Position numbers and translations under genes: made by a program. Under the pieces are notes generated by a model. It made no database searches. It had not been told where the DNA came from and was given only the letters and a program-made list of their open reading frames with translations. A stretch of DNA of 64,000 nucleotides from Stromatinia cepivora (Eukaryota > Ascomycota > Leotiomycetes > Helotiales > Sclerotiniaceae): positions 310,001 to 374,000 of the forward strand of contig RCTD01000020.1 of the NCBI GenBank assembly GCA_014898415.1, given 5' to 3'. Below are positions 48,366-59,691 of this stretch, one piece after another; within the stretch, counting starts at the first letter, position 1, and the number at the start of each line of letters is the position of its first letter.

Positions 48366-49063
48366 CAGTAATTGATTTACTTGCAGCAAGTACAATAAAT
48401 TTCATAGCTTCACAAAACGCATTACGAAATACGACGATATTACGATAAATACAATTCTGGGGACTGGGATATCATGATCCGGTGTTGTGGGAATATACGC
48501 AAAAAGCAAGACTTGAGACTTTTTAAGTAACTTTCTCTTGTGCGATTTTGTAGGACAATGTTGTCAATTCGAGATGTTACTACACTGGCATAGAGGTTTC
48601 GCTCAAAGATGTGATTTCTCATCTCTTTTTTTCTTTGGGTGATTTTGCATCCACAGCTTTCAGATAACCAGTGAAGATTCGCACTGGAAAGGGGTTTTCA
48701 CTATTTGATTCCTTTGAAGATACCTCATTTATGCACTTCAAGAGCATCTTACTTATTTTTCACCCATTAGCTCAATCTAGAAGCTGCAAGACTTTGATGA
48801 ATGCAATCCACATTGTGCCTGTGAGGCTTTTTGTTTTCTCTTTAATGGTGAAGAACAATAGGTTGACAATTAATTTCTTTCCAAAAAGAGGTCGGGTACA
48901 GAGTTGGAACAATATGTCTTCGAGGTCTTTAAATATCGAGTTCCATGGATATGCAAATATCCATCAAAATTCCCTACCACTTACCAACACACATATCCAT
49001 CGCAACTAGGACTATTAATTGGACAAGAGTTTCAGTTGGCTAACATACTTCATCACTTTCAAG
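48366..49063. other. Intergenic region
   Basis: Tandem-oriented spacer of about 700 bases. A plus-strand frame at 48671-49009 has no family resemblance. It must contain the RING gene promoter. Confidence 0.5.
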
Positions 49064-50032
49064 ATGCCACCACAATTAACCCGAGTGAGCGTCAGCTCTC
49101 TCCCAGCGGACCAGCGCACATGCGCCATTTGTCAAGAAACCCTCGGTGGACTTGAAGGCGGAGAACCAGTCAAAACCCAATGCAACCACGCTTTTGATCG
49201 TGACTGTATTGAACGCTGGCTGGATGGAGATCACACAACCTGTCCCATCTGTCGTGAAGAAATTCGCAACACAGGAGGAGGTGGCTTGCGTGATCGTCTT
49301 AGAAACATCAGCAGAAGTGTTCGTCGCGCCAGAGAAAGAGCTGTGGAAGAAAGAGAACAGATGGTACAGGCTCAAGCAGATTATGGTGATGCTAATGATG
49401 GTGATTCGGATGATGAGTCTCCGTGGATGGAATATGAACCAATGCCACCATCTTCGCCCGGAAACTTCAACACTCCAAGACCAGCTCCAAGAAACTACTC
49501 ACCACCACGAAGAAACTACTCACCACCGCGAAGAAACTACCCCCCACCACTGAGAAGAAGCTATTCAACCCCACCCCAACGAAACTATTCCCCACCAAGG
49601 CATCGTTACCAGGAATCCCGATCACCCACCTCAGGTTCCGACATGCAACGCGCATCCATGAACTACTCCTCTACCCTCAACGATCTCAAACGCCTCGACT
49701 ACGATATCATGACCCAAGCCCAAAGCTCCTACCACGCCAACGAAAGGCACCACGCGGCCGAACGCCAAATTCAGCTGGCTTTCACACAACTACAAGCAGC
49801 AGTTCAATCCAGAGATCGCTACACTATTGAACATGCGCTTGCGATGCAAGATTCTGTAACGCCATTATTGGATCAAGCGTATGTGGCAGTTGAAAGAGAA
49901 GGTTTACTGCTTGCGGGAATGATGGCTGAGAGGGCAGAGGCTGATGAGAGGTTAACACAGGCGAGAGGTTATTTCGCGAGGGTGAGAGAGTTATATATGG
50001 TGAAGGTTAGGGAGTCGTTGGATGGTGATTGA
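49064..50032 (+). CDS. RING-type zinc-finger protein, putative E3 ubiquitin ligase
   Basis: A single exon from ATG 49064 (MPPQLTRVSVSSLPADQRTC) gives 322 aa. The RING lies at 20-63: C20, C23, C40, H42, C48, C60 and C63. The eighth ligand position, normally His in RING-H2, is D45 (CNHAFDRDC), which could still bind zinc as in some RINGs. A basic helix (RLRNISRSVRRARERAV) follows, then an acidic stretch. A Pro-rich segment at about 145-195 has repeated RNYSPP units. The helical, Ala/Gln/Glu-rich C-terminal third may form a coiled coil. The RING suggests ubiquitin ligase activity; substrate and location are unknown. Start choice: the frame is open upstream but has no other ATG. Confidence 0.8.
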   Translation: MPPQLTRVSVSSLPADQRTCAICQETLGGLEGGEPVKTQCNHAFDRDCIERWLDGDHTTCPICREEIRNTGGGGLRDRLRNISRSVRRARERAVEEREQMVQAQADYGDANDGDSDDESPWMEYEPMPPSSPGNFNTPRPAPRNYSPPRRNYSPPRRNYPPPLRRSYSTPPQRNYSPPRHRYQESRSPTSGSDMQRASMNYSSTLNDLKRLDYDIMTQAQSSYHANERHHAAERQIQLAFTQLQAAVQSRDRYTIEHALAMQDSVTPLLDQAYVAVEREGLLLAGMMAERAEADERLTQARGYFARVRELYMVKVRESLDGD

Positions 50033-52561
50033 GAGAGTGGAAGAGGAAGAGGAAGAAGACAGGAGTAAGGGATGAGGATATGTGGGAGAGTTATGATGCT
50101 ACGGCTTAGCAGAGGTATTGAGGTACCTACCTACCACCTACCTCCCCTAGTCTACCTTTCAAGATCAAGGTAAGTGTTTCCTGAATGGGATTTTTGTTGA
50201 TAGACCTGCTTTTTTTCTCTCCACTTTTTCGATTGCTCGTTTTTACAATGAATGGATTTTTGAACATTTTCTGGCTGGATGGAGAGTAGGTTTTCGATGT
50301 TATAGGATTATGAAAACTTTTTTTAAAAAAAGAATCGATTTTGATTTTGATGATGGTGATAGATGTGATGTGGTTTTATTAAGGTGATGTGATTTAAATG
50401 AGTTAATTGATGGGTGAGTAGGATGGATTTCTATCCATAGCATGAAGGTACTCGTGTAATCCTCGATATATCTTTAACGAGACAAGGAGAGCTTCCTTAC
50501 CGCAGTTCACGGCGCAAAAAGGATTTCCACTTCCTAGAATATAAATTTTCGGCTGGAAAGGGCAGGGTAGGGTATATTGTCATGGTGGTATTTAGTGGTA
50601 TCACGAATAAGTGGTATTATGAATAATTACTAAGAGTTCTGGAATCTACTCACCGCACACCATTCGAATTCGTGACAGAATCCCTGCAAAAACCATGTTT
50701 TCTCATACAAAATCAAATATCGAATAACTTTTTCAATATTAAATAAAAATATTTGAAATTTTGCAATATAATAATTAAATACAATTTAATCATAAAAAAA
50801 TTTATTTTATATTTTTTGTAATTTTTGTTTAAAAGTTATATTAATTTAAAATTCAAATTTTTCAAAATTTTAAATATATAACGTTTTTTCTATACAAAAT
50901 AAACGATTTTTTTGAATTTTTTGGCTTTTTTGATTTCGAATATATATCATTTCAAAACAAAAATATATAAAAATATTTTATTTAATATTTAAGAATCGAA
51001 GCATCTAATGAGAACGGGCTCTTAATGAACCAAGGCCTGCTTCGCCTATTTCCATTTATGTTTGCCCGAGTTATGCCTATTGTTTTTTTTTTGGGCTTCA
51101 ATGAATGATTTTTCAATCACCAGTACCTGAAACCTGATTTTATTTCCAGATCCGGACTACGGCGTTCTTGTTTTGTTGAAAAAAAGCATCATTGACATGG
51201 ACCTGGATTATTGCCCCGTCTCAGCAGTTTGCAAAGCCTCCATCCGCAGTTGTCACGAATTTTGTACGTACATGAGGACTTTGGGTCAATATTTGCCCGG
51301 GTCCGTAGGTATGCTCGGGGGATTGGAGGGTCGATACTTCTTCGTCACGCGCATTAGATAGGGTCTAATTCTCTTAGTCCAATTATATTTGAATGTCACA
51401 CTCCATCAATCAAACATTTCATATAGATTTCCAGATCATATACCAATCCGCAGTTTCACAATGACTTAAGTACTTGAAGAATTTTGCTCAATGGCACGCA
51501 CGATTGAGCGGACTAATGCCATCTTGCCTACCTCGCTAAACGTGGCGGGCTCCGCGGCGTAATGGTGAAGGTGTCACGGGATTGTTGCGAGGTTAAGCTG
51601 AACGCTTGATTTCAATACATCTGATAATATTACCCCTTTTTTCAGCAGAAAGAGCTGTGTAGACTAAAATTCAAAGGATGAATAAAATACATGGAGTCTG
51701 GAAATATCTCCATGAGTCCCGACCACTACCTACCGATTTCAGTTATTAGGTTGGTATAAGGGACATACATGTTGATCCTATTGTCATGTACCACACTTCA
51801 TGGGATAAAAACCTAGGATCTTCAGCGGAGATGGTTTTTCTATACAATGCTATTCAATCACCAACAACGACGTCCAAGGTGTGTTGCAACCGCCATATCC
51901 CAGCCCACCTTTCAGTTTCTCGATGATAAGTGAGGACTTTTTCACACCCATATTTTGAACTAGTAAGTAGCTACCTCACCGAATTTAGACATGGACATTG
52001 AAGAATTTATGGTAGTAGAGAACCCCACGGAAGAAAGGAATGTGAAGCTGGAGACTTTCTTTGAGAAGGGAGACACGGTGCGGTGGGTTCATTCTGACGT
52101 TCAAATGGGTGCTATGTCAAAACATGATGGGGAAAATTACTATGTAAACTTGCCCGGACAAATATTATTAACTACAATAACAATATCATTAGAATCTTCT
52201 CTCCGCTTAAGATAATAACCCCTCACGTTGTCATCAGCGACTATAACATTCAAAGCTTCGACGATAACATTCAAAGCTTCCTCAAATTAGCCAATTCTGA
52301 AACTTCTTTCAATGCCCATATACCACTCCTTCTTCACTATTCTCATCCACATCATCTACGGGACTATAGAGAACTCGCACTCTCGCCTTTCCGATAGAGA
52401 ATATTCTGTCTTCTATTATATATCTCATCATGTAACTTCTCAATCTCTTGGGAGTCGCGGTCCCGAAGATAAACACCCATTATACCCATTCAACTACAAC
52501 GGCCAGACAAATCATAAACCACGCTGAAACACTCGAAGATCTTTAGATTCTACTGACGTTC
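50033..52561. other. Intergenic region with an extreme AT block
   Basis: About 2.5 kb without a supportable gene. 50690-51000 is almost free of G and C. The frame at 51991-52215 (MDIEEFMVVENPTEERNVKL) begins after an acceptor-like TTTAG and may be an old exon, but it has no recognised family. At 52243-52279 ACGATAACATTCAAAGCTTC-like sequence is repeated twice. Confidence 0.5.
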
Positions 52562-53325
52562 CTATACCTTATTGGCAAAGTCCCAAAAGTGCACTGGCCA
52601 ACCATCTGTGATGAAGAATGCTTCGCCGAGGACCTTAGAACTTGCATTCTTGTCCGTTTAATGCTCATTTGGAGGTCTTTTAGAAGGAGTTTACTAGCTA
52701 AAATATAATCTCTCACCGAATCACTAACCGAAACAAAGTCTATCAACGACTTGTTATCACTAATAGGCGCTTTTCTTGAAAGACCCTAAGGAGATCTGGG
52801 ATCATTTGACCATCGTGTGCGCCATATGGGAGTAATGCGAAGACAGCATGTCTGCAGACTAGTAGGATCGTTGGCTTTTAAGACAGCAATTTCGGCAATG
52901 GCCTTGGTGACTGTGTTGTAATTGAAGGCCGCCTTTGAGTCAAGATCGATCAATGTTTGTGTTTAGTCGTTGACGGTTGAGATGGTAAAGGGGTTTCGCC
53001 AGATCGGGCGATGATGTATAAACGAATGATTCTGGGTTTCTTGAACACTGACCTCGTAAAAGAGTCTTACATTAACAATATTATCAATGATAACTAGGAA
53101 AAGAACAGAAAATCAAAGTCAGCTTGACGACATCAAACATTAACTTGATATCTTTTTCGGAGATCAGACTTCCAGCATGATAGTTAACGCCCGGGACTTG
53201 GTTCTTAGTAGAATCGCAGGAAAACAAATACACTAATTGGAAGCAATATCTTCCAGAACGGTCTTGACAATGTGACATCCCATACAGTCGCAACAACCGG
53301 TAAGGAGCATAACTTCGGCGCCCAT
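52562..53325 (-). pseudogene. Second ERG26/NSDHL-like sterol dehydrogenase relic, heavily decayed
   Basis: From 53325 the minus strand reads MGAEVMLLTGCCDCMGCHIV, an eroded Rossmann start (family GGxGFxG), then a stop. In other frames one finds PGVNYHAGSLISEKDIKLMF, IDLDSKAAFNYNTVTKAIAE (the YxxxK region), PYGAHDGQMIPDLLRVFQEK, NKSLIDFVSVSDSVRDYIL and finally SSKVLGEAFFITDG plus VHFWDFANKV at 52562. The order is that of 3-beta-HSD/NSDHL proteins, but at least five frame changes and stops interrupt it. It is clearly non-functional and older than the copy at 33917-35106. Confidence 0.75.
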
Positions 53326-55136
53326 ATTGGAACTTGAGAGCTTGTATATAGCTCAATAATGAGTACAGCTTGTAGGATTCTGGATATCGTTGCTGAGAAT
53401 GATACATTATATTCCAAAAAGCTCCGATCATTGGAATTCTAGCACAAAATTTGGGCGAACTGTGGTGGAAAAGTCGATGGTTGCTAACTCTTTTGCGAAG
53501 CTCCTGGCCTGTATCATCGAGCAAAGTAGCTCAATTAGCAACTGCAAATGCAGAATAAATTCAACGCCTTACAACACAACTTCGAATTCATTGGCTGGTT
53601 ATTGGTTATTTGCCAGTCACCTACCTATAGCTAACAGATTCCCACCCAACGTTGCATAAAGCGATTCCCCTTATTGAAGAATCAGAAGCTAATCTTACGA
53701 ACTTTCAAGATCACTATATATATATATATATGATATAGCACAATATTCCCATCTCACCTGATCTACGCTTCAAAAATTTCAAATAGCCATCTCAGGGTCA
53801 GGGATTAGTGGTGATCTTTTCGCCCGACTACAGTAATCAGTGCAGAAGCTTGTCTGGAATTAGAAGTCGCTGTTTCTTCGATACGAAAGTATCATCAACC
53901 ATTTTGTTGGTTGTGCATCTTTAAGTCTGAACACCATACTCCCTGATCTTTATTAGATATATCTGAGTCTACGTCGAAGCTGTGGTAGGACGTCCTAGCC
54001 ATCATAGACGGTAATATATGCCGACGCTTAATTTGGAAGAATCGCGAATGGGCGTTCAAGGATAGACGCACCAGTCCTTCGTTGCGAAACTATAGCATGC
54101 TTTTGTTTCGGCTAACTTCCGAATTATTGATTCCAATTTGCATGTAGAGCTAAAGCTCGTAGGTCTTTGAATCCTGCAGAGTAATAGCTTCCTATATTTA
54201 ATTTAAATCAGGACTCGGGACAGTTGCACGTACAATGTAGATAGGTAATCAACTAAACCACATTGTACGACGTAGGAGACTATTGAGATGGGAAGAAAAG
54301 AAGATTAGGCTTGATCATGCTAGGTGGGCATCTTAGATGATTCGCCAAAGAGAAGTTTTGAATTGATTTGCGTAGACTAGGTAATTTGGCCAAAGCCTTT
54401 AAATGCGTTGTGCATATTCAGCTTATCCGCAAGTCCTCGGAGAGATCTCGGTTTGGAAAGATTTCCGAGCGTGCAGATGATTTTGAAATTCTGGGTAACG
54501 CCAAACCTAAGCAACAGGAAAGTATCAGACAAAGAAACTCAAGTGTAGAGTTTTATTTGACTCTTTGATATTTGTTAATTCCCACCAGCTTCGATTAACG
54601 TGGTCTTGTTTTCAGAAATGCATGTCGCCACTGACCGGGTCTCACTTTTTTCTCCAACCCAGAGGTACTGTATTACAAAATATCCCTTGCTTATCAACAT
54701 GTCAACGTTGCCTTCCCCCGACTTGGCACATTTAATTCACCAGACCGATCCAATGAACGAGCCCAATTGAACGGTTCAAAACCCCCATCGAAGATGATAC
54801 AATCCGAATCGGTATGCTATTATGCTCCTATTCCGAACGAAACCACGAGGTTTCTACGCAGCCAAGAATACCAAGTTCATGCGAATAGGTAATTTCCGTA
54901 TGCTGTGCTGGCGAGGCAAAGCCCGAGGTTACACATCCGTCTGTATTGAAACAAATATATTCATATACTCATCTCATTTCCCGTAGGTTAGCGACATTTG
55001 CCGCCGTCGTCAATTCACTCTCCAGTCTATCAATACCCCGCTCTTCTCTTCTTTTTAGAGAAGACTTTTAATCCCCATGTTTTCCTGAACGATCAAGCTC
55101 TGAGAGTTAATTCAGTTTCAATACACTGCATTGTTC
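53326..55136. other. Intergenic region
   Basis: About 1.8 kb with a TA microsatellite near 53716-53731. No coding stretch that I can support. The part after about 54700 is the promoter of the transporter gene. Confidence 0.55.
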
Positions 55137-57358
55137 ATGATGAGTAAATTATCTACTCCTCCATCTGGCAGTTCCGATGCCATGGACCCCGAGAAAGTTG
55201 AGTGCGTCGCAACGCAGGGCGAGGTGCCCGGTCATAACAATTATTATGAGAAAAATGGTCTTCGTACATACGGTGATGATGAGGATCATGATCACGAACC
55301 TAAAGTACGTTCATCACACCAAAGAATGTTTGTCAGTTTATTGAGGACGAATAGATGTCGCTCCGACGTTTTATGAGTCTGGTCGCAATGGCATTTTTGT
55401 GGACCGGATCGCAGATTCCTGTTTATATTTTCGGTAAGATCTGTGAATGTGGTTCAGGATATAAGAGCTGAAGTTTTGGGTTCAGGTGCCATTCCACCTT
55501 ATATCTATTCAGACCTCGGTGGTAACGACCGGTTAGTAGTTCTAGTATTTAGAGCTAAGTCCCATAGACATCGTTCGAAACGCCTTGAGTTATTCATAAG
55601 TCTAACCGAAGACATGTAGGTGGATATGGTTTGTACTCGCGAATCTCCTTGCTTTAGCGGGAGTGTGCCCATTTGTCGGAAGTCTCTCTGATCTCCTCGG
55701 GCGCCGTTATGTCGCACTTCTAGGAGCCGTTTTCATTACTATCGGCATGATCGTGTGTTCAACCGCTCAAACTATGAATACATTCATTGGTAAGATTTAG
55801 TCTTGGTTAGTTAGCATGGGTTTTCAACCTAAGCTAATGCGGAAATAAAGGGGGAATGGCTATTTCGGGAATTGGAGCTGGCATCAATGAGTAAGTCTTC
55901 TAGCCACACTTGACTTTGGTACTAGAGAGGGGTGAGGAAGGCACAAGCTTATATTAGCTAGACTCACTGCTTTAGCTGCAACATCCGAGTTAGCACCTAC
56001 ATCGAAACGTGGAACCTATGTTGCCGTCCTCGTTTTCACCATCATTCCATTTTGTCCCTCGGTTTTGTGGGGCCAACTCATCGCCTCGCATGCAGGATGG
56101 CGTTGGTGCGGATTGCTATGTGGATTATGGGCTTTCATCGGCTTTGTCCTTACTCTCGTATTCTACTTTCCTCCTCCTCGAGTCAACTCACTAGGTCTAT
56201 CCAACAGGGAAATCATACAACAAATTGACTTTGTGGGAGGGTTCTTGAGCATAGCAGGAATGATTTTATTTATGGCTGGTATGCAATGGGGTGGCTATCA
56301 ATACGAATGGACTTCAGCGCATGTCCTGGCACCTTTACTCTTAGGCGCCGCCTTGCTGGCTGCTTTCTGTTGCTGGGAGGTATATGGAGCAAAGTATCCT
56401 ATGTTTCCATCTCGTCTGAACAAAGCACCGAGAATTCTGGCCCTGACACTTGTCATAACCTTTATATCTGGTGCTAATTTCGTAAATATAACCTTTTATT
56501 GTCCACAAAAATTATTCCCCAACAAACATGCTGACCATTATTAGTTTAGCATTATCATGTTCTGGCCTACTCAGGCCTTCAATGTATATGGGCATGACCC
56601 TGTTGGTGTGGGTGTCAGAGGAATACCCGTTGGCTTCTCAATTCTAGCCGGAGCTTGTATTGCGTTGTGGTTACTAAGTGTGCTACGAGGAAGAAATAAG
56701 GAATTGATGATTGCAAGTTCAATATTGATGACAGCTGGTATTTAATTCTCAAAAATGGTGCAGAGGGGACGGGCGACTTCAGCTTGAATTTTGCTAATCA
56801 ATATAACTTTTAGGGTGTGGTGCCCTTGCATGCGCCAACAGATACAACCTATCAACACTGTGGGCTTTGCTCATCATAGCTGGATTGGGAATCGGTGGAA
56901 TCGTCGTGCCAGCTTCGATAATAACCACAATAATCTGTCCCGATGACTTAATCGCAACCGTTACGGCCCTTACCCTCTCCATCCGAGTGATCGGTGGCAG
57001 TATAGGTTATTGTATCTACTACAACATCTTCGTAAGCAAATTTATTCCTACTGCTACTTTACATATCGGAGGCTTCATGGCTCGAGAACTCCATATCAAA
57101 AACAAAACTCTTATCCAGGAAGCCATCGGGTACACGGCTCATGCTCTCCTGCCATTGCTCAAGACGATTCCAGGTATTGCCGGGAATGAAACCGCGTATC
57201 AGATGGTGGTGATCGCAGGGCAGAAAGCATATGCTGAAAGCTATGTTTACGTGTACTATGCGAGCACGGCATTTGGGGCTGTGAGCATTCTGGCGGCTTG
57301 TTTCCTGGGTGATATCAATGCATATATGGATGACCATGTAGCTGTGATTATGCATTGA
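55137..57358 (+). CDS. MFS transporter, TRI12/siderophore-efflux type
   Basis: Eight exons (55137-55304, 55355-55433, 55486-55531, 55620-55789, 55851-55890, 55962-56481, 56545-56737 and 56814-57358) join in phase to 586 aa. After an acidic cytosolic N-terminus of about 56 residues come many membrane helices. The MFS loop signature is GSLSDLLGRRYVALLG between helices 2 and 3. Also visible are GGMAISGIGAGINE, the RGTYVAVLVFTIIPF region and a long C-terminal half with AYAESYVYVYYASTAFG near the end. The pattern is that of fungal trichothecene-type (TRI12) and related efflux pumps of 12-14 helices in the plasma membrane. Substrate unknown; it could be a metabolite or siderophore. All junctions are consistent and no lesion is seen, although both neighbours carry one. 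Confidence 0.88.
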
Positions 57359-57683
57359 GGTCTTGTACAGGTACTGGAAACGGCGTTCGGTGGATAACAT
57401 TTGGCTTTTAGAAATAACTGTTCAAGCATGGTTTCATCGCGTGGTGAATATACTCTATCTGGTTGCATTCTAATCAAATGAGTATCTGAAAATAGTTCTG
57501 ATTTCAGTCGTTAGAGTTGTAGAAGAATTCGATTCAATTTGAATATGAACATTGTTACTTGACAACTTAGATATATAAGGTTTCAGTTTTCATATAGACA
57601 TTGAACATTGAGATACCCATCGAGCAACGAAAAGTAGAACGCCACCTGCGAGGCGTGAATGTGTTCGTAAAGAATGTGCGATC
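57359..57683. other. Convergent 3' intergenic region
   Basis: About 325 bases between the transporter stop and the far end of the oxidoreductase reading frame. Presumably 3' UTRs. Nothing else seen. Confidence 0.55.
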
Positions 57684-58828
57684 CTATATCTGGAAGTGCA
57701 GATTTTGACTTTTTCCTTGTTCTTCCCCACTCCGCAACAGCTTTTCCAAGATTTCCAAGTCAGCAAGAGCTTCCTCTGGAGATTGTCTAGTATCAGGCTT
57801 TTTATCCACAATACTCTAAGCCCAAGCAACAACCTCCTGCTTCACTCCACTGCCCTCCTTCGTAAACTCAACCTCCGTAAAGTTCTTTTCGCTCTCTTCG
57901 CCCTTGCGCACAATGACCTTGCTTCTGATGACCGTAACGCTACCATCCTCACAAGCTACTGTGTATTCAGGACCAGAAAGAGTGGTACCGAAGGAAACGC
58001 TGAATGTGCCCGATACTCCAGACTTCGTGAGCCATACCGAATTAATCGTGTCAACAGGTGGCAGATGTTTGCGAAGAAGTGTACTGAATGCTACAACGGC
58101 TGTCGGTCTTGCAGCCCCACCTAAGAGCAATCTCCCGGCTGCCGTAAAATGGACACCCCCATCGAGTAAAAAGCCGCCTTGGTAATCCGGCTTCTTGCGC
58201 CATTCAGTTTCTGGCACACCTATTAATTCTTGCAACGGCATCGCTGAAACGGGGGTCGCATACCGTAGTACTTGGATCCTGGCTTAATATTGCCAAAAGA
58301 TTGCAAACGAAATCCCAAGACCCTTCCCAATTTTTCTACTTCCTTCCTCGCATGAATAAACGAATCCAAGAATCGGAAATTCTCAGCCACGCCCCATGTA
58401 GTCCCATCCTTCACTTTGTCGCTCTTATAATATTCTAGCAAGCGTTGCGCGCGCTCCAAGTCTCCTGCAATCGGTTTCTCGGACAAGACATGTTTGCCCG
58501 CCGCGAGAGCTGCCTCGATGTATTCTGGCTGGACGAGAATTGGAAGGGCGATTATCACGGCATGTATATCAGTACGAAGAAGGAGGTCGTGGAATGTTTT
58601 TCCGACACCCGAGTCGTCGGAATAGAGGGAAACATCGACATTCAGTGATTGTGCGGATGAAAGAGAACGGGAGTATATAGCTTTGAGGGACAAATGAGGG
58701 GTAGCTTGGACTGCTGGCTAGACTGTGAGATTAGTGAGCCGTGTAAGGGAAATTGTACAGGCGGAATATACCAGATGCTCTGTCTGAGCAAATATGCCAG
58801 AACCAATGATAGCGACACCGATTGACAT
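57684..58828 (-). CDS. Gfo/Idh/MocA-family oxidoreductase interrupted by an in-frame TAG near the C-terminus
   Basis: Exons 58772-58828, 58264-58717 and 57816-58219 (introns 54 and 44 nt) give 304 aa to the first stop. The N-terminus IGVAIIGSGIFAQTEHL has the GxGxxA-like NAD(P) loop. VLSEKPIAGD is the family EKP motif with its Lys. DYQGGFLLDGGVHFTAAGR has the catalytic-region Asp and His. At 57816-57818 TAG follows QEVVAWA, yet the same frame goes on for 43 codons (SIVDKKPDTRQSPEEALADL...) to TAG at 57684-57686, and this extension looks like the natural family C-terminus. The lesion is a nonsense change, a sequencing error or a readthrough stop. Substrate unknown; a sugar or dihydrodiol-like dehydrogenase is typical. 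Confidence 0.78.
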
Positions 58829-59691
58829 TTTGTGTGTACTCCGTATGTTCTTGTCTGGTGAGATAGTTGCATGCTTTTGTAGGAGGAGGTAAGATTAGTA
58901 TCATTACGTCATTGTCAAGGTGGCTCTGTGCCAATCAATGGACGGCAAACCATCTTTGACGGCTGGCAGTAGAAAAAGTGATTTAAAATGCAACCAGTTC
59001 ACATCCCACAACACCAAAAACAAAGTAGTTATTCATTTTCATCAATCCGATTGTAGTCCACTAAAAATTAATTCCAAAGCTATTTTCATCTCTTAAACCC
59101 CTTCGTCTCACTGCCGTTCATTTCATCTAATTGTGATCTCAAAACCACTTACTAATCAATCCTAAATTCATTCATTGGGTATACAATCTATTCATCATCG
59201 TTCAATTTTCAATCATCATCCAATCATCCAATCATCCACCCATCATCCAGTACTCATCCATACTGCGCAGCGTTTGAAAAGATCCATCTGTCCCAATTTA
59301 TCCTAGCCTACCAGTGTTCTTTCCAAAATCAGATTTCATTCTATCCTATCCTATCCATTCTACTTATTCGGTTTTCGATCCAATTAATTTTCTTTTCAAT
59401 TTACGAAGGAATAATACTTATTGATTTAATTCCATTATTTCAAAATCATTCCTTTATTAACCTTTCTTTATATCAGGGGTGCAAGGGACTGGAGAGGTTG
59501 AGTTAATTCGAGAATTATAGTAAAACAAGACTTATAAGAAAGAAAGGAAGAAAGAAAGAAAGAAAGAGAAGCTTTCTTTTTTATAAAGGAAAATAGTTAA
59601 CTAATTGTAATTTCTTGGAATTCTTTTGATTTGTTTATTTTTTAAGACAACGACTAACCATCACCATATCTTAGCTTTACAAGAAAAACCC
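58829..59691. other. Intergenic region, low complexity
   Basis: Holds the promoter of the MocA-type gene and the 3' flank of the kinase gene. ATCC/CATC-rich runs stand at 59195-59260 and a GAAA repeat at about 59545-59568. No gene. Confidence 0.6.

Noticed and set aside
53084..53524. Independent protein of 146 aa
   Set aside because: Its only meaningful part (PGVNYHAGSLISEKD) is a piece of the decayed sterol dehydrogenase.
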